From CAWBAT01 sp046331665 (GTDB taxonomy: Bacteria > Acidobacteriota > Terriglobia > Versatilivoradales > Versatilivoraceae): a stretch of DNA of 64,000 nt. Positions 8,510-18,304 of this stretch are shown in pieces; the stretch's first letter is position 1; each line of letters starts with the position of its first letter. The DNA lies in the NCBI GenBank assembly GCA_046331665.1, contig JAXLQK010000024.1, forward strand, positions 1 through 64,000, given 5' to 3'. The notes below the pieces were generated by a model. That model was not told the origin of the DNA. It was given only the letters and a program-made list of their open reading frames with translations, and searched no databases. The translations under genes were made by a program, and so were the position numbers.

Positions 8510-9943
8510 ATGAGACCTCGAGAACTGTTCGTTACCCGACGTGAGATGCTCTCGCGCTGTGGGATGGGCATGGGCTTGGTAGCACTGACTTCGACATTGG
8601 GTGATGGAGGTTTTCTGCTGGGATCATCGTCCAGTCAAACCCTCAACCCGCTGACTCCGAAAAACCCCCCGCTTCCAGCCAAGGCCAAGCGCGTGCTCCA
8701 CCTTTTCATGAATGGCGGCGCTTCGCACGTGGACACCTTCGACCCGAAGCCCTCGCTCGCAAAATTTGCTGGCAAGCCCATCCCAATCACCCTGAAAACG
8801 GAACGTCGCACCGGAGCGGCCTTTCCCTCTCCTTTTACATTCCGCAAGTTCGGTGAAAGTGGCACGGAAGTTAGCGAGATCTTTTCGAACGTTGGCAGTT
8901 GCGTCGACGAGCTCTGTATCGTACGGTCAATGCATACGGATATTCCAAATCATGAGCCATCCCTCATGATGATGAACTGCGGCGACGTGCGCCAGGTTCG
9001 CCCAAGCTTCGGGTCCTGGGTGACCTACGGTCTTGGCTCTGAAAATCAAAATCTTCCCGGGTTTATTGTGCTTTGCCCGGACGGTCTTCCTGTACAGGGG
9101 AACCTGAACTGGCGCTCCGCCTTTCTCCCGGGCAGCTATCAGGCCACGCACATCGACACCCGGGAAACGCAAATTGAGAAGTTGATTGAAAATATACGGA
9201 ATGACCTCACGAGTTCCACCGAACAGCGCCGCCAATTGGACTTATTGGCGGAGCTGAATCACGGCTATCAGGAACGGAGACAGAATGATTCCTTGCTTGA
9301 AGCGCGTGTCCAGTCCTTCGAGCTGGCTTATCGTATGCAAATGGAGGCCAGCGATGCCTTTGATCTTTCCAAGGAACCGGAGCATGTCTGGAAAATGTAT
9401 GGGGATGGATTGCAAGCACGTCAGATGATCATCGCACGACGATTACTGGAACGGGGTGTGCGCTTTGTTCAAGTATGGCACGGGGCGGGACAGCCCTGGG
9501 ACAGCCATGATGACATCCGCGCCAATCATGGCAGGCTGGCACGGGAATGCGATCAGCCGATCGCAGCGCTGATCAAGGATCTGAAACAGCGTGGGATGCT
9601 GGAGGATACGTTAGTCTTCTGGGGTGGGGAATTTGGCCGCACGCCCACCGTTGAGTTGCCGGATCTGGGCGCAAACTCCGGCATGGTCAATGGCCGTGAT
9701 CATAACCCCTATGGATTCTCGATGTGGCTGGCAGGCGCGGGATTAAAGAAGGGCATTGTCTATGGCGCCACCGACGAGTTTGGCTTTGCGGCGGCTGAGA
9801 ACAAGGTTCATGTGCACGATCTGCACGCCACGTTGCTCTTTTTGCTGGGCTTCGACCACGAGAAATTTACCTACCGTTACGCTGGCCGGGATTTCCGCCT
9901 GACAGACGTGCATGGCCAGGTCGTAAAAGATCTGCTCGCCTGA
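8510..9943 (+). CDS. DUF1501 domain protein, Tat-exported
   Basis: 477 residues with ribosome site GGAGGG. The N-terminus RREMLSRCGMGMGLVALTS is a twin-arginine leader. Family landmarks are HLFMNGGASHVDTFDPKP, ISPH-type spacing before VRSMHTDIPNHEPSLMMMNC, GSWVTYGLGSENQNLPGF, WDSHDDIRANHGRLARECDQ, FWGGEFGRTP, GRDHNPYGFSMWLAGAG and HDLHATLLFLLGFDH. DUF1501 proteins share the alkaline-phosphatase/sulfatase metal-dependent fold; Asp/His residues in these motifs are the likely metal ligands. It is nearly always encoded next to a PSCyt/DUF1549/DUF1553 protein, as here; substrate unknown. Confidence 0.92.
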   Translation: MRPRELFVTRREMLSRCGMGMGLVALTSTLGDGGFLLGSSSSQTLNPLTPKNPPLPAKAKRVLHLFMNGGASHVDTFDPKPSLAKFAGKPIPITLKTERRTGAAFPSPFTFRKFGESGTEVSEIFSNVGSCVDELCIVRSMHTDIPNHEPSLMMMNCGDVRQVRPSFGSWVTYGLGSENQNLPGFIVLCPDGLPVQGNLNWRSAFLPGSYQATHIDTRETQIEKLIENIRNDLTSSTEQRRQLDLLAELNHGYQERRQNDSLLEARVQSFELAYRMQMEASDAFDLSKEPEHVWKMYGDGLQARQMIIARRLLERGVRFVQVWHGAGQPWDSHDDIRANHGRLARECDQPIAALIKDLKQRGMLEDTLVFWGGEFGRTPTVELPDLGANSGMVNGRDHNPYGFSMWLAGAGLKKGIVYGATDEFGFAAAENKVHVHDLHATLLFLLGFDHEKFTYRYAGRDFRLTDVHGQVVKDLLA

Positions 9944-9996
9944 AACCAGACCACAATTTTGTCCACGAGTCTCCAGCCTCCACACTATTGTTACAA

Positions 9997-10296
9997 TTGG
10001 AGGGTCGAGCTCTGCGAGACCGATAAAGCGGATATGGCTTCGGTCCCTTGGAGGGTCGAGCTCTGCGAGACCGATAAAGCGGATATGGCTTCGACCCCTT
10101 GGAGGGTCGAGCTCTGCGAGACCGATATAGCGGATATGGCTTCGGCCCCTTGGAGGGTCGAGCTCTGCGAGACCGATATAGCGGATATGGCTTCGACCTC
10201 TTGGAGGGTCGCCTGCGAGGCCGATAAAGCGGATATGGCTTCGGTCCCTTTGAGGTCGAGCTCTGCGAGACCGATAAAGCGGATATGGCTTCGGTC
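9997..10296. repeat. 51-bp tandem repeat, six copies
   Basis: Units begin TTGGAGGGTCGAGCTCTGCG at 9997, 10048, 10099, 10150 and 10201 (exact 51-bp period). A sixth, divergent unit starts near 10249. Each contains GACCGATA(A/T)AGCGGATATGGC followed by TTCGG(T/C)CCC or TTCGACC, so GACCGA and TCGGTC can form a stem with a bulge. Because 51 is a multiple of three, the array is open in several frames on both strands and yields false repeat proteins. It lies between a DUF1501 stop and a hypothetical gene. Confidence 0.93.
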
Positions 10297-10402
10297 TCAC
10301 AGGAGTTCGGCCCTCCATCTCTTAACGTCGGAATTCGGGTTTATAATGCTTGCGGTCAAAACCAGTTTCCATCCGTCTTGGCTTAACGAGTAGAATTTCT
10401 TC

Positions 10403-11419
10403 ATGCGTATGCTCTGGATTTCCGTGTTCGTTGTGTCAGCGCTGCTCGTAGCGGCTACGGCTGTTCCTCAAGCCACTCTGAAATCCGAGCAGACAAAAGA
10501 TAATCTTGAGAATCCTCAAGCAACAGCGCAGCCAATTCCTGCCTACAAACGCCTTATTCTTAAAGATGGGTCCTACCAGCCCATCAGCAAGTATTCCATC
10601 GATGGCAAGCTTGTGCGCTATTTAAGCACCGAACGGCATGGGTGGGAGGAGCTGCCCTATTCCTTGGTAGATTGGGCAGCAACCGAAAAGTATGAGCAGG
10701 AGACTGCCGGTGCACGCCAGGTTCGCATGGCTAAAGAGGCTGAAGAGGATGCCCTGGAGCGGGGAGAAGAAGAGGATAGAACCCCGTTGGTCTCCCCGGG
10801 GCTTCGGCTCCCTCCGACGGGTGGGGTCTTCCTGCTTGACACTTTTAATGGCCAGCCAGAGTTGGTTCAATTAGTGCAGAATGGTGCAGAGGTTAACAAG
10901 AATATGCCTGCCAACATACTGCGAGCGGTAATCAATCCTGTGGCTAGCTCAAAACGAACCATCGAGCTTCCCGGATTACATGCCCGGGTTCAGTCACATG
11001 TGAGTGAACCTGCAATCTATGTCGCGGTGGATTCACCACATGATCCAGCGGTTGACCAAGCTTCGAAATCTCCCCAAGACCAGTTTCGTATCGTGCTCTG
11101 TGAAGGGAAGGAAGACAAACGGATCGTCTGGGTGGCAAGTATTGCTCTCTATGGCAAAGTGGATCGTCAGGCAACTGCCGTTGAGACTAAAACGGAACTC
11201 TTATCCAAGAATTGGCTAAAGGTGAAACCAGCGACCCCGTTAATCCCCGGAGAGTATGCGCTGGTTGAGCTTTTGGGCAAAGAGGAGATCAATACCTTTG
11301 TCTGGGACTTCGGAGTGGATCCCTCCGCTCCTGAAAACGTAGATGCCCAAAAGGGTGACTCGTCTAATACCAAGCAAGCTCCGGTACTGCAAAAACGCGG
11401 ACGGCCTGTCAAGCCCTAG
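10403..11419 (+). CDS. Exported conserved hypothetical protein
   Basis: 338 residues with a signal peptide (MLWISVFVVSALLVAATAVP). The region LILKDGSYQPISKYSIDGKL, then RYLSTERHGWEELPYSLVDW, is a pattern I associate with secreted proteins of Acidobacteria (recognition from memory, not a search). A charged Glu-rich stretch (EEDALERGEEED) precedes a beta-rich C-terminal half and a Lys/Pro tail. No catalytic motif. It follows the tandem repeat array; no strong ribosome site is visible. Confidence 0.75.
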   Translation: MRMLWISVFVVSALLVAATAVPQATLKSEQTKDNLENPQATAQPIPAYKRLILKDGSYQPISKYSIDGKLVRYLSTERHGWEELPYSLVDWAATEKYEQETAGARQVRMAKEAEEDALERGEEEDRTPLVSPGLRLPPTGGVFLLDTFNGQPELVQLVQNGAEVNKNMPANILRAVINPVASSKRTIELPGLHARVQSHVSEPAIYVAVDSPHDPAVDQASKSPQDQFRIVLCEGKEDKRIVWVASIALYGKVDRQATAVETKTELLSKNWLKVKPATPLIPGEYALVELLGKEEINTFVWDFGVDPSAPENVDAQKGDSSNTKQAPVLQKRGRPVKP

Positions 11420-11525
11420 TCCCGGGTGATCCTCCAGTCGGTATTGAGTGTAGTGTTCTCTAGCCGTGAATGAAAAAAGAGTACGGCTATTCAAACCCGG
11501 TCCATTCAGAGAGGGGATTCTGACC

Positions 11526-12524
11526 ATGCGACAACACGCAATCCTATTGTTGACAACATTGGGGTTCAGCATTTTTAGTGTTTCAAATGCCGAGACGCCA
11601 CAAAAAGGAAGAGTGCTGGTTAAGCCGGGGATGTATAAATCCCTCACTGAGCCACCTTGTTCCTATGCCTCAACACAAAACCGAAAAGGGCTTATCCAGA
11701 ATGACGACCGAGTCATTGCCTGGGTTCGAGGGACACATAATGGAGGAGCCATCCCCATTCGATTGTTCTTATCTGCGCCTCGGGTGATTAACGATACCTA
11801 TGGGCTCTTCTTTTTCGATCCTGATGGGGATTATGTTAGTGCTTTTACAAAGGACTACGGCTATGAGTTTTATGGATGGAGAAACGGGGTCATGATCGTG
11901 AAAGGACGAGATGGCACTTTATGGTCTGCCTTGAGCGGAAAAGCTTTCGATGGCCCCCAATCAGGCAAGCGGCTCCAGCGCTTACCCAGCATGCTGACCA
12001 CCTGGAGCTACTGGCTGATGCTTCATCCGGAATCGACTGCTTACGATCTCTTCGACGGCAAGAAATATCCAGCCGCGCCTCTTCCTTCGGAAATGAGCCA
12101 GGAGGCCATCGAGACGATGGGAAAGGTGGATGAACGATTGAAAGCCACGGTCCCGGTTCTCGGACTAGAAATCGAGGGTCATTCCACGGCATTCCCACTG
12201 GAGAAGGTTGGCGAGCGCGCATGCTTCACCGACAAAGTGGCAGGGGTCCCAGTGGCGGTCTTTTGGTACGAGCCGACACGAACTGCCGTGGCTTATACTT
12301 CCATGCTGGAGAATCGACAGCTTACATTTTATGCCGATGATGTCTCTCCAGAATCAGCTCCCTTCAAGGATCGTGAGACCGGATCTCGATGGACCCTGGC
12401 TGGGCGCGCTGTTGACGGTCCACTGAAAGGCCGCGAATTGACCTGGGTGAATAGTGTCCAATGCCGCTGGTATGCGTGGGTCGCCGAGTACCCCGGAACG
12501 GCCATTTACCAGGCGTCTCGTTAA
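11526..12524 (+). CDS. Exported DUF3179-family protein
   Basis: 332 residues. ATG 11526 is preferred over the in-frame start at 11466 because a signal peptide (MRQHAILLLTTLGFSIFSVS) then follows and GAGAGGGG lies upstream. The sequence resembles DUF3179: DDRVIAWVRGTHNGGAIPIR, then INDTYG near the start, and EGHSTAFPLEKV, GVPVAVFWYEPTRTAVAYTS, plus a final AEYPGTAIY. DUF3179 has no known activity. The usual cysteine-containing core motif is altered, so the assignment is probable rather than certain. Confidence 0.65.
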   Translation: MRQHAILLLTTLGFSIFSVSNAETPQKGRVLVKPGMYKSLTEPPCSYASTQNRKGLIQNDDRVIAWVRGTHNGGAIPIRLFLSAPRVINDTYGLFFFDPDGDYVSAFTKDYGYEFYGWRNGVMIVKGRDGTLWSALSGKAFDGPQSGKRLQRLPSMLTTWSYWLMLHPESTAYDLFDGKKYPAAPLPSEMSQEAIETMGKVDERLKATVPVLGLEIEGHSTAFPLEKVGERACFTDKVAGVPVAVFWYEPTRTAVAYTSMLENRQLTFYADDVSPESAPFKDRETGSRWTLAGRAVDGPLKGRELTWVNSVQCRWYAWVAEYPGTAIYQASR

Positions 12525-12742
12525 TTCCCTAAGTGGTGCCTTTGAATTTGGCGTCAAAGTCAATGGCCAATGGAAATACGAACCTCTTGCCATTGATACG
12601 CTTGCGCCCATGTGAAACCTGCAGAATACTCGTCCCTTCGCCAAACATTGGAACTTGTGCAAGTCTGCAACGGGGGATGTTATTGCCTTCCCTGGAGTTC
12701 AGGAAATTCACCTTTGCCTCAATTGTTTTATTCGTTTAAACC

Positions 12743-13924
12743 TTAAGGCATTTGCTGATAAGCCTGGCGAACAATTTCGACCTGCTGACGCAGGCTCGGG
12801 TGGGGGCGAAAATCCGGAGGGGTCCCATGCGCATAGCCAAAGAAGTCGCAGCCCGCTTCGTACCACTTTCGCCAACTGTTGGGATCGCACAGCCCTTGAA
12901 CGTCCGGTCTCCCAATGATTGTCGTCATCACCCGCTGATGAGGTCTGCGTATCGATAGGAGCCAATCCACGATGACATCCGACGACTCCGCAATGAGTTG
13001 ATCACATTCGTTAAGCATAGGATGGTCGACCCACATCGGCTCAGCTGGCTTGAAAAAAGGTACATTGAAGTTTGCTTTGGTTTCCGGGTTTCCCTTGTGC
13101 ATGGCCTCCCGGATGCGATAGAACTGCCTGGCCATGATTTCCCGCTTGTACTTCAGGCCCTCCTCGGCGCTGATTTCAGAAGCTTTTTCAGGCATTTCCC
13201 GACCGATAATTTCCTTGAATGGACCTTTGACGAAGGCGGACGGCTGCACCGGGAAATCATTGCTATTGTATTTTCCATAGTTGAAGCAATCGAAGTTGAT
13301 CCATTCGACGGGGTAAAGTCGCAAAAATTCTGTGATTCGCGCGCAGAGCAAATCGGTCCATGGACTTTCAGGGGCTAATAATCCCATTTCGTTATAATTC
13401 CGGCTGGTGGGAACAAGCCAATTGGGGCGGATATTACTTACGCAGGGATCCATTGCTATACAAAAATAGCTGCAAAAAGGGAGACCTGACTTCTGCGACA
13501 ACTTGAATAATTTGGGTAGCAACTCCCCGCCAGGCCCTGGAGCCATGGGGCCAAGCTTTGTCGGATAGTAAGCGTATCCACAGTAGGAGTAACCCTGCAG
13601 AAAAAAGATATTCACTCCGAAGTCGCGATGCCAGGCGAAATATTCATTCGGGTTTATAAAGGCCCAATCTTGCGGCAGGGCGGGAGTCATGATCACCCGC
13701 TCTCCTTTCGGAGCAATGAAATTCAAGTCGCAGCAGAACAACTTGATAGGCTTTCCACCGTTGGCCAGATCCCTAGCCTTAGGCAATAACGGTACGCCTG
13801 ATCTAATGTTCGATTTGGACCCGATGGATTCGCCGAGAGTCGAATTCAAAGCCGCTGTCGTTGCAGCTGACAACCAGGTTGTCTTCTTGAGAAACTTTCG
13901 ACGAGTAAGTTGCTCCCTGCGCAT
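12743..13924 (-). CDS. Tat-exported TIM-barrel glycosidase-like protein
   Basis: 393 residues. The leader RRKFLKKTTWLSAATTAAL has the twin-arginine motif. The mature part has aromatic-rich barrel segments (YFAWHRDFGVNIFFLQGYSY, YFCIAMDPC, VEWINFDCFNYGKY, WRKWYEAGCDFFGYAHGTPP) reminiscent of alpha-L-fucosidase-like or hypothetical GHL glycosidases; FDCF could carry a catalytic Asp. No exact family assigned. Convergent with the DUF3179 gene. Confidence 0.6.
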   Translation of the reverse strand: MRREQLTRRKFLKKTTWLSAATTAALNSTLGESIGSKSNIRSGVPLLPKARDLANGGKPIKLFCCDLNFIAPKGERVIMTPALPQDWAFINPNEYFAWHRDFGVNIFFLQGYSYCGYAYYPTKLGPMAPGPGGELLPKLFKLSQKSGLPFCSYFCIAMDPCVSNIRPNWLVPTSRNYNEMGLLAPESPWTDLLCARITEFLRLYPVEWINFDCFNYGKYNSNDFPVQPSAFVKGPFKEIIGREMPEKASEISAEEGLKYKREIMARQFYRIREAMHKGNPETKANFNVPFFKPAEPMWVDHPMLNECDQLIAESSDVIVDWLLSIRRPHQRVMTTIIGRPDVQGLCDPNSWRKWYEAGCDFFGYAHGTPPDFRPHPSLRQQVEIVRQAYQQMP

Positions 13925-14174
13925 GGTTGCTGGACCTTATTGCCGACGGAACTGCTGGCCTCGGAATGAGCCTCGAACAAGTCCTCGAGAGCTAGTCACA
14001 GATGGGCTCCCAATAGTGAGTGGCGGAAGCACCAGGAAGAAAATGCCGCCTTTCGAGGAATCTCTCCCCAATTCTTGAGCTTCGATCAATAAATAGCCCC
14101 TTCAATGGTGTTGGGCGGCGGCACGACAATGACGGCAGGCCAGCGCGCACGCCAAGTCGTTTCTCAGTCAATGT

Positions 14175-14468
14175 TCAGGGGAGTTTGGCGATGATGCGTC
14201 CTATTTCTTCAGCCGAGAAGGCGCGAAGGGTCTGTGTTCGAACATTGTTCAACGAGCCAAGACTCAGGCCGAGAGCAGTTGCCGTCGCTTCGTCTGGAGC
14301 ATCAAAGATCAATACGCCATCGTATTGGCCCAGAGTCCAGTACACGTCTTTGACCCTGCCGCCGACCTTATCGACCACGCTTCGGAAAGCTTCAGCACGT
14401 TTGATCGTATCCTTTGCATTGTGGATTCCCTGATCGGTAAAGTTCAAAAGCAAGACATAGGTTGCCAT
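14175..14468 (-). CDS. GYD domain protein
   Basis: 97 residues, ribosome site AGGAG. The sequence MATYVLLLNFTDQGIHNAKD plus VYWTLGQYDGVLIFDAPDEA is the GYD family signature (here GQYDGV), and the length is normal. Small ferredoxin-like-fold proteins of unknown function, probably cytoplasmic. Divergent from the PQQ-type propeller gene. Confidence 0.9.
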   Translation of the reverse strand: MATYVLLLNFTDQGIHNAKDTIKRAEAFRSVVDKVGGRVKDVYWTLGQYDGVLIFDAPDEATATALGLSLGSLNNVRTQTLRAFSAEEIGRIIAKLP

Positions 14469-14754
14469 GTTCTATCTCCTCTCAAATCTGGATGCCAGCC
14501 ACTATGAATGATTTTCAATCCAGCTAGAAGACAGACTCAAATTATAGTGCTACTGCCTCTAACAACAAAAACAAGATTCCCCTCGTTTGTCAAACCTGCC
14601 GAATCCTTAGGCCAGATGGCTTTGACCGCGAAGTTCTTGATGCTTGACTGGGTCATTCTTACGCCGTAGCATTTCGGAGCTGATCAGGAAATTGGCCGAA
14701 TACGCTACCTAAATCTCTTGGCGCCAAAGATTGAATCTGCCCGTTAACGGACTT

Positions 14755-16056
14755 ATGAGGATAACAGGCAAACTTGTTCTCATCTATTTGATGGCGATGG
14801 GATCTTCACACTGTTTTGCATCAGACAGCTGGCCGCAATTTCGTGGTCCCTCTGGCGACGGACATTCCAATGCTCGAGATCTCCCGCTTCATTGGGAGGA
14901 GACAGAAAACATAGTCTGGAAGACGTCGATTCACGATCGAGGCTGGTCATCCCCCGTTATCCTGGGTGATCAGATCTGGTTGACGACAGCCACTACGGAT
15001 GGGCACCAGCTTTATGCGATGTGCCTGGACCGGAAAACAGGAAAAACAATCAAGGATCTAAAGATTTTTGATGTAGAGAAACCGCAGTATTCCCATCCTT
15101 TTAATTCCTACGCCTCACCAACTCCGGTTATTGAGCCCGGCAGAGTTTATGTCACATTTGGCTCTGCGGGTACTGCCTGCCTGGACACGCAAAGCTTTCA
15201 AACCCTTTGGGAGCGCCGCGATATTGAATGTAATCATTATCGCGGGGCTGGCTCCTCCCCCATTCTCTTTCACGATCTGCTGATCATGAACTTTGATGGC
15301 AGTGACCACCAATTCGTTATAGCCCTGGACAAACGGACTGGGAAGACCGTTTGGAGAACAGAAAGGTCGATTGATTTTCAAGACCTGGATTCAACCGGAA
15401 AACCAGCGGCCGAGGGTGACTATCGGAAAGCATACTCGACTCCTCTCATTGCCACTTTCGGAGATACGCTCGAGCTGATCAGTTTGGGATCAAAAGCAGC
15501 CTATGGCTACAATCCGATTGACGGCCAGGAATTGTGGCGCCTGGAAGAACGCAACGAGTATTCAGCCAGTACATGCCCCGTAGCCGGGCTTGGAATGATA
15601 TTTTTCCCAACGGGTTTTAATACCGGCCAGTTGCTCGCCGTCCGTGGCGGGGGAAAAGGGCTGATCCCGGAATCTCAATTGGCATGGAAAATCAAACAAG
15701 GAGTGTCAAATAAGCCATCCATCCTATTGGTTGGAGAATCGATCTATATGATCAATGATGCGGGGATTGCCAGTTGCATTGAGGCGAGAACTGGAAAGGT
15801 CTTGTGGCGGGAACGAATCGGGGGCGAGTATTCAGCCTCACCGGCATTTGCCGACGGAAAGATCTGGTTTTTCAGTGAGGATGGCAAAACTACCGTGATT
15901 GCTTCGGATAGGACGTTTCAACGTTTGGCCGAGAGTCAGTTAGGTGACGGCTACATGGCGTCCCCTGCCATTGTTGAAAGATCTTTATTTCTCAGAAGCC
16001 GGACGCATTTGTACCGGATCGAAAAGCTCGAATCAAAACGAGCTCAGGCCAATTAA
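14755..16056 (+). CDS. Exported PQQ-like beta-propeller protein
   Basis: 433 residues from ATG 14755, which gives a clean signal peptide (ITGKLVLIYLMAMGSSHCFA); a TTG at 14731 is an upstream alternative. The mature protein starts SDSWPQFRGPSGDGHS, the standard opening of this family in Planctomycetes, Verrucomicrobia and Acidobacteria. It has repeated blades ending in tryptophan motifs (ENIVWKTS, QTLWERRD, KTVWRTER, QELWRLEE, KVLWRERI). No PQQ-dehydrogenase catalytic residues were identified, so a binding or scaffold role like BamB is more likely than oxidation. Confidence 0.87.
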   Translation: MRITGKLVLIYLMAMGSSHCFASDSWPQFRGPSGDGHSNARDLPLHWEETENIVWKTSIHDRGWSSPVILGDQIWLTTATTDGHQLYAMCLDRKTGKTIKDLKIFDVEKPQYSHPFNSYASPTPVIEPGRVYVTFGSAGTACLDTQSFQTLWERRDIECNHYRGAGSSPILFHDLLIMNFDGSDHQFVIALDKRTGKTVWRTERSIDFQDLDSTGKPAAEGDYRKAYSTPLIATFGDTLELISLGSKAAYGYNPIDGQELWRLEERNEYSASTCPVAGLGMIFFPTGFNTGQLLAVRGGGKGLIPESQLAWKIKQGVSNKPSILLVGESIYMINDAGIASCIEARTGKVLWRERIGGEYSASPAFADGKIWFFSEDGKTTVIASDRTFQRLAESQLGDGYMASPAIVERSLFLRSRTHLYRIEKLESKRAQAN

Positions 16057-16165
16057 TTAAAATAAATCAAAGGAACCCAGGTGTGGGCATCGATTACCGC
16101 AATTCCTGGCCAATAGACTATGCAAGTCGTTGTCCCCTTAGAAAATGCAGGACGGAGTAGAATCC

Positions 16166-18043
16166 ATGATTAAAAGCTTGCCTGAGATTTTTCCTGGCCT
16201 GGTTGGCAGGTTGCGAAAAAGCTTAAGTCTCCTTTGCGTGATTGCAATCTTCTCGCTGCCCATGGCGGCGCAGAAACAGGGAAAAGCGCCGCAATTTCAA
16301 TCCGGGTTTATCCGCGTCAAGTTGTCAGGAGATCAACCGGCGTTTGTGGATCTCGTGGTCGATTCGTTGGGTAAGAAGAAACTGGATTCCAATCCACTGC
16401 GGCCGCCAGCAGCGAGCCAAATCCGATACGAAGTCACTCAAGCCGGAGCTAAATCTGAATACCGGCCTTTGGGCGCCTCGCATCATCTTCCGCCTGTGTG
16501 GAGTTTTGAATTCTCTGAGAAATTCATACATCTTATTTCGAATTATTCCCCGGCGGCACCAGCGCCCACGCTGACGTTGAATTTTGATCTTAACGTCAAC
16601 CGTGCAACTCTTCTTGGTCTGCTGAATCCGGATCATACCGTTCGTCTGCCAGCACTGCTTCACATGCCGGTGCAAGGAACGCTTAGAATCACTTCAACTC
16701 AAGGCAAATCCATGGCGCTTGGTTACGACGCATTTCGGCACCCGATCGGCCAGAGAGAAAAGGACTTCATGACGCTGACCTTCCCGGCTGCCTCTGCTTC
16801 TCGGCCTCAAATAGACTACACACTCGAAGTGGTTGCCATATACCCGGAGGTGGCGGGAATCAATGCCGATCCGCGCTTTGATGGCTTTCGCCGCGGCTGG
16901 CTGAATATTTTCCAGATCAATCCTCGGGTTGGCGTCCTCGCCAATAGCTCCAACGGTGGGGCTTGTCCATTTTGCCAGCACGAGTTCTCTGCTGTGGCGG
17001 TCAAGACGCCACCGCTGGCGCCAGGATTAACGGCGTTGGACCTTGTTCGACAGTCGCTGGACATGGGTCTTAAGGACGTGAAGGACTACGTCCAGCATGA
17101 TCCAAGCTTCAACATCGACTTCCTGGACACTTATCCCTCCCTACTGATTGCCGCTTCAGACTATGTGCGTGGAAGCAACGATGATGTCTGGCTAAATCAA
17201 AATTACGCAGGAATCAAAGGATGGGCGACCAAGCTGCTCGACTCAGATACAGATGGTGATGGGCTGATCGAGTATGTCGCCAGCGGCAACTCCGGCAGCT
17301 GGGGTGAGTTCCGCTCCCAGCATCCGGCCAATTGGTGGGACAGCATTGGATTCGGTCATAAGGATGCCTATTCGAACGCCCTCGCCTACCACGGTCTATT
17401 GGGCATGGCGGAATTGGCCCGGCGCACCCATCATCCCGACGATGCGGATCTTTACGCGGCTCGCGCCGAAAAGCTCAAATCGATTTATTACCCGACGTTT
17501 TTTAACCCTCTCACCGGAGTCCTGGCGGGTTGGAAGAGCCTGGATGGGAAACTGCACGACTATTATTTTACCTTCGTCAGCGCCATGGCTATCACCTATG
17601 ATCTGATTCCTGCCGACAAGGCGAATGGGCTCATGGACCACCTGCTGGCGAAGATGCACGAGGTGGGTTATACCCAGTTCCAGTACGGATTGCCCGGCAA
17701 CCTCATTCCGGTTCTTGCCGGAGATTTCCTGGATCCCCGGCAGGTGTGGGGAGGTGGCGGTCAATGGGGATTCCAGTGGTATGAAAACGGCGGCGCCACG
17801 GCCGCCATGGTCTATTACACGCTCGAGGCTCTCTACAAGCTGGGCCGACGCGAACAGGCAGACGCCATTCTGTTCCCCATGCTCCGTTCTTACGAAGAAG
17901 GTGTCTTTCAAGGGACTTCCACCTACCTGGTCGATGGACGCACGCGAACCTACGATTGGAGACGATGGGACGGCGAGCCTTGTGGCTATGAAGGTCTGCT
18001 CACGGATGACTACCTGGCACTCCTGTCCGTCTTGTCGAGGTAG
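16166..18043 (+). CDS. Exported six-hairpin glycosidase-like protein
   Basis: 625 residues. ATG 16166 has GGAG 8 bases upstream and begins the signal peptide (LRKSLSLLCVIAIFSLPMAA). A beta-sandwich N-terminal half (to about residue 250) is followed by an (alpha/alpha)6-barrel: DTYPSLLIAASDYVRGS, SDTDGDGLIEYV, ANWWDSIGFGHKDAYSNALA, WYENGGATAAMVYYTLEALY and WDGEPCGYEGLLTDDYLAL. This matches the arrangement of GH63/GH37/GH78-like glycosidases; candidate acids are the Asp in DGDGLIE and the Glu in WYENGG. Exact specificity is not determinable. Confidence 0.75.
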   Translation: MIKSLPEIFPGLVGRLRKSLSLLCVIAIFSLPMAAQKQGKAPQFQSGFIRVKLSGDQPAFVDLVVDSLGKKKLDSNPLRPPAASQIRYEVTQAGAKSEYRPLGASHHLPPVWSFEFSEKFIHLISNYSPAAPAPTLTLNFDLNVNRATLLGLLNPDHTVRLPALLHMPVQGTLRITSTQGKSMALGYDAFRHPIGQREKDFMTLTFPAASASRPQIDYTLEVVAIYPEVAGINADPRFDGFRRGWLNIFQINPRVGVLANSSNGGACPFCQHEFSAVAVKTPPLAPGLTALDLVRQSLDMGLKDVKDYVQHDPSFNIDFLDTYPSLLIAASDYVRGSNDDVWLNQNYAGIKGWATKLLDSDTDGDGLIEYVASGNSGSWGEFRSQHPANWWDSIGFGHKDAYSNALAYHGLLGMAELARRTHHPDDADLYAARAEKLKSIYYPTFFNPLTGVLAGWKSLDGKLHDYYFTFVSAMAITYDLIPADKANGLMDHLLAKMHEVGYTQFQYGLPGNLIPVLAGDFLDPRQVWGGGGQWGFQWYENGGATAAMVYYTLEALYKLGRREQADAILFPMLRSYEEGVFQGTSTYLVDGRTRTYDWRRWDGEPCGYEGLLTDDYLALLSVLSR

Positions 18044-18214
18044 GGTCCACCCGTTTGGCTCCCAGACCTGACCGCACTTTCAACCTGAATCGCAGAGCTT
18101 TCGAAATAGTCCACGTTGTCGCCTCTCGCCCACGGTAAGGGTCACTGGCTTAGGCTCTGCAAACTTTGATGTCCAGCGGGCGGATGGCACAGGGCTCATC
18201 CTAGCTCGCAGGCG

Positions 18215-18304
18215 ATTCCGATTATCTAAGAATCCTAAATGGTCATCTATGAAACTGACAAGCCAGATGTCGTAATCCATTTCGCTGACGCCAACCTTTT
18301 GTCC
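18215..18304 (-). pseudogene. Transposase C-terminal remnant (integrase-core type)
   Basis: Minus-strand translation GQKVGVSEMDYDIWLVSFID followed by DHLGFLDNRNR resembles the C-terminal tail of many rve-type transposases (GQ-VGI-EVDD-IWLVSFLDYDLGYFD). No catalytic DDE region remains and no terminal repeats are seen. Identification rests on motif memory over about 30 residues. Confidence 0.45.

Noticed and set aside
9743..10318. 191-residue minus-strand ORF made of RSHIR(F/Y)IGLAELDPP repeats
   Set aside because: It is the translation of the 51-bp tandem repeat and overlaps the end of DUF1501; no ribosome site and no non-repeat domain.
9959..10393. 144-residue plus-strand ORF of VELCETDKADMAS repeats
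   Set aside because: Same tandem repeat read on the other strand.
12529..12711. Minus-strand 60-residue ORF ending FVFPLAIDFDAKFKGTT
   Set aside because: It reads like the end of a real protein and might be a gene relic, but no family could be named and there is no ribosome site.
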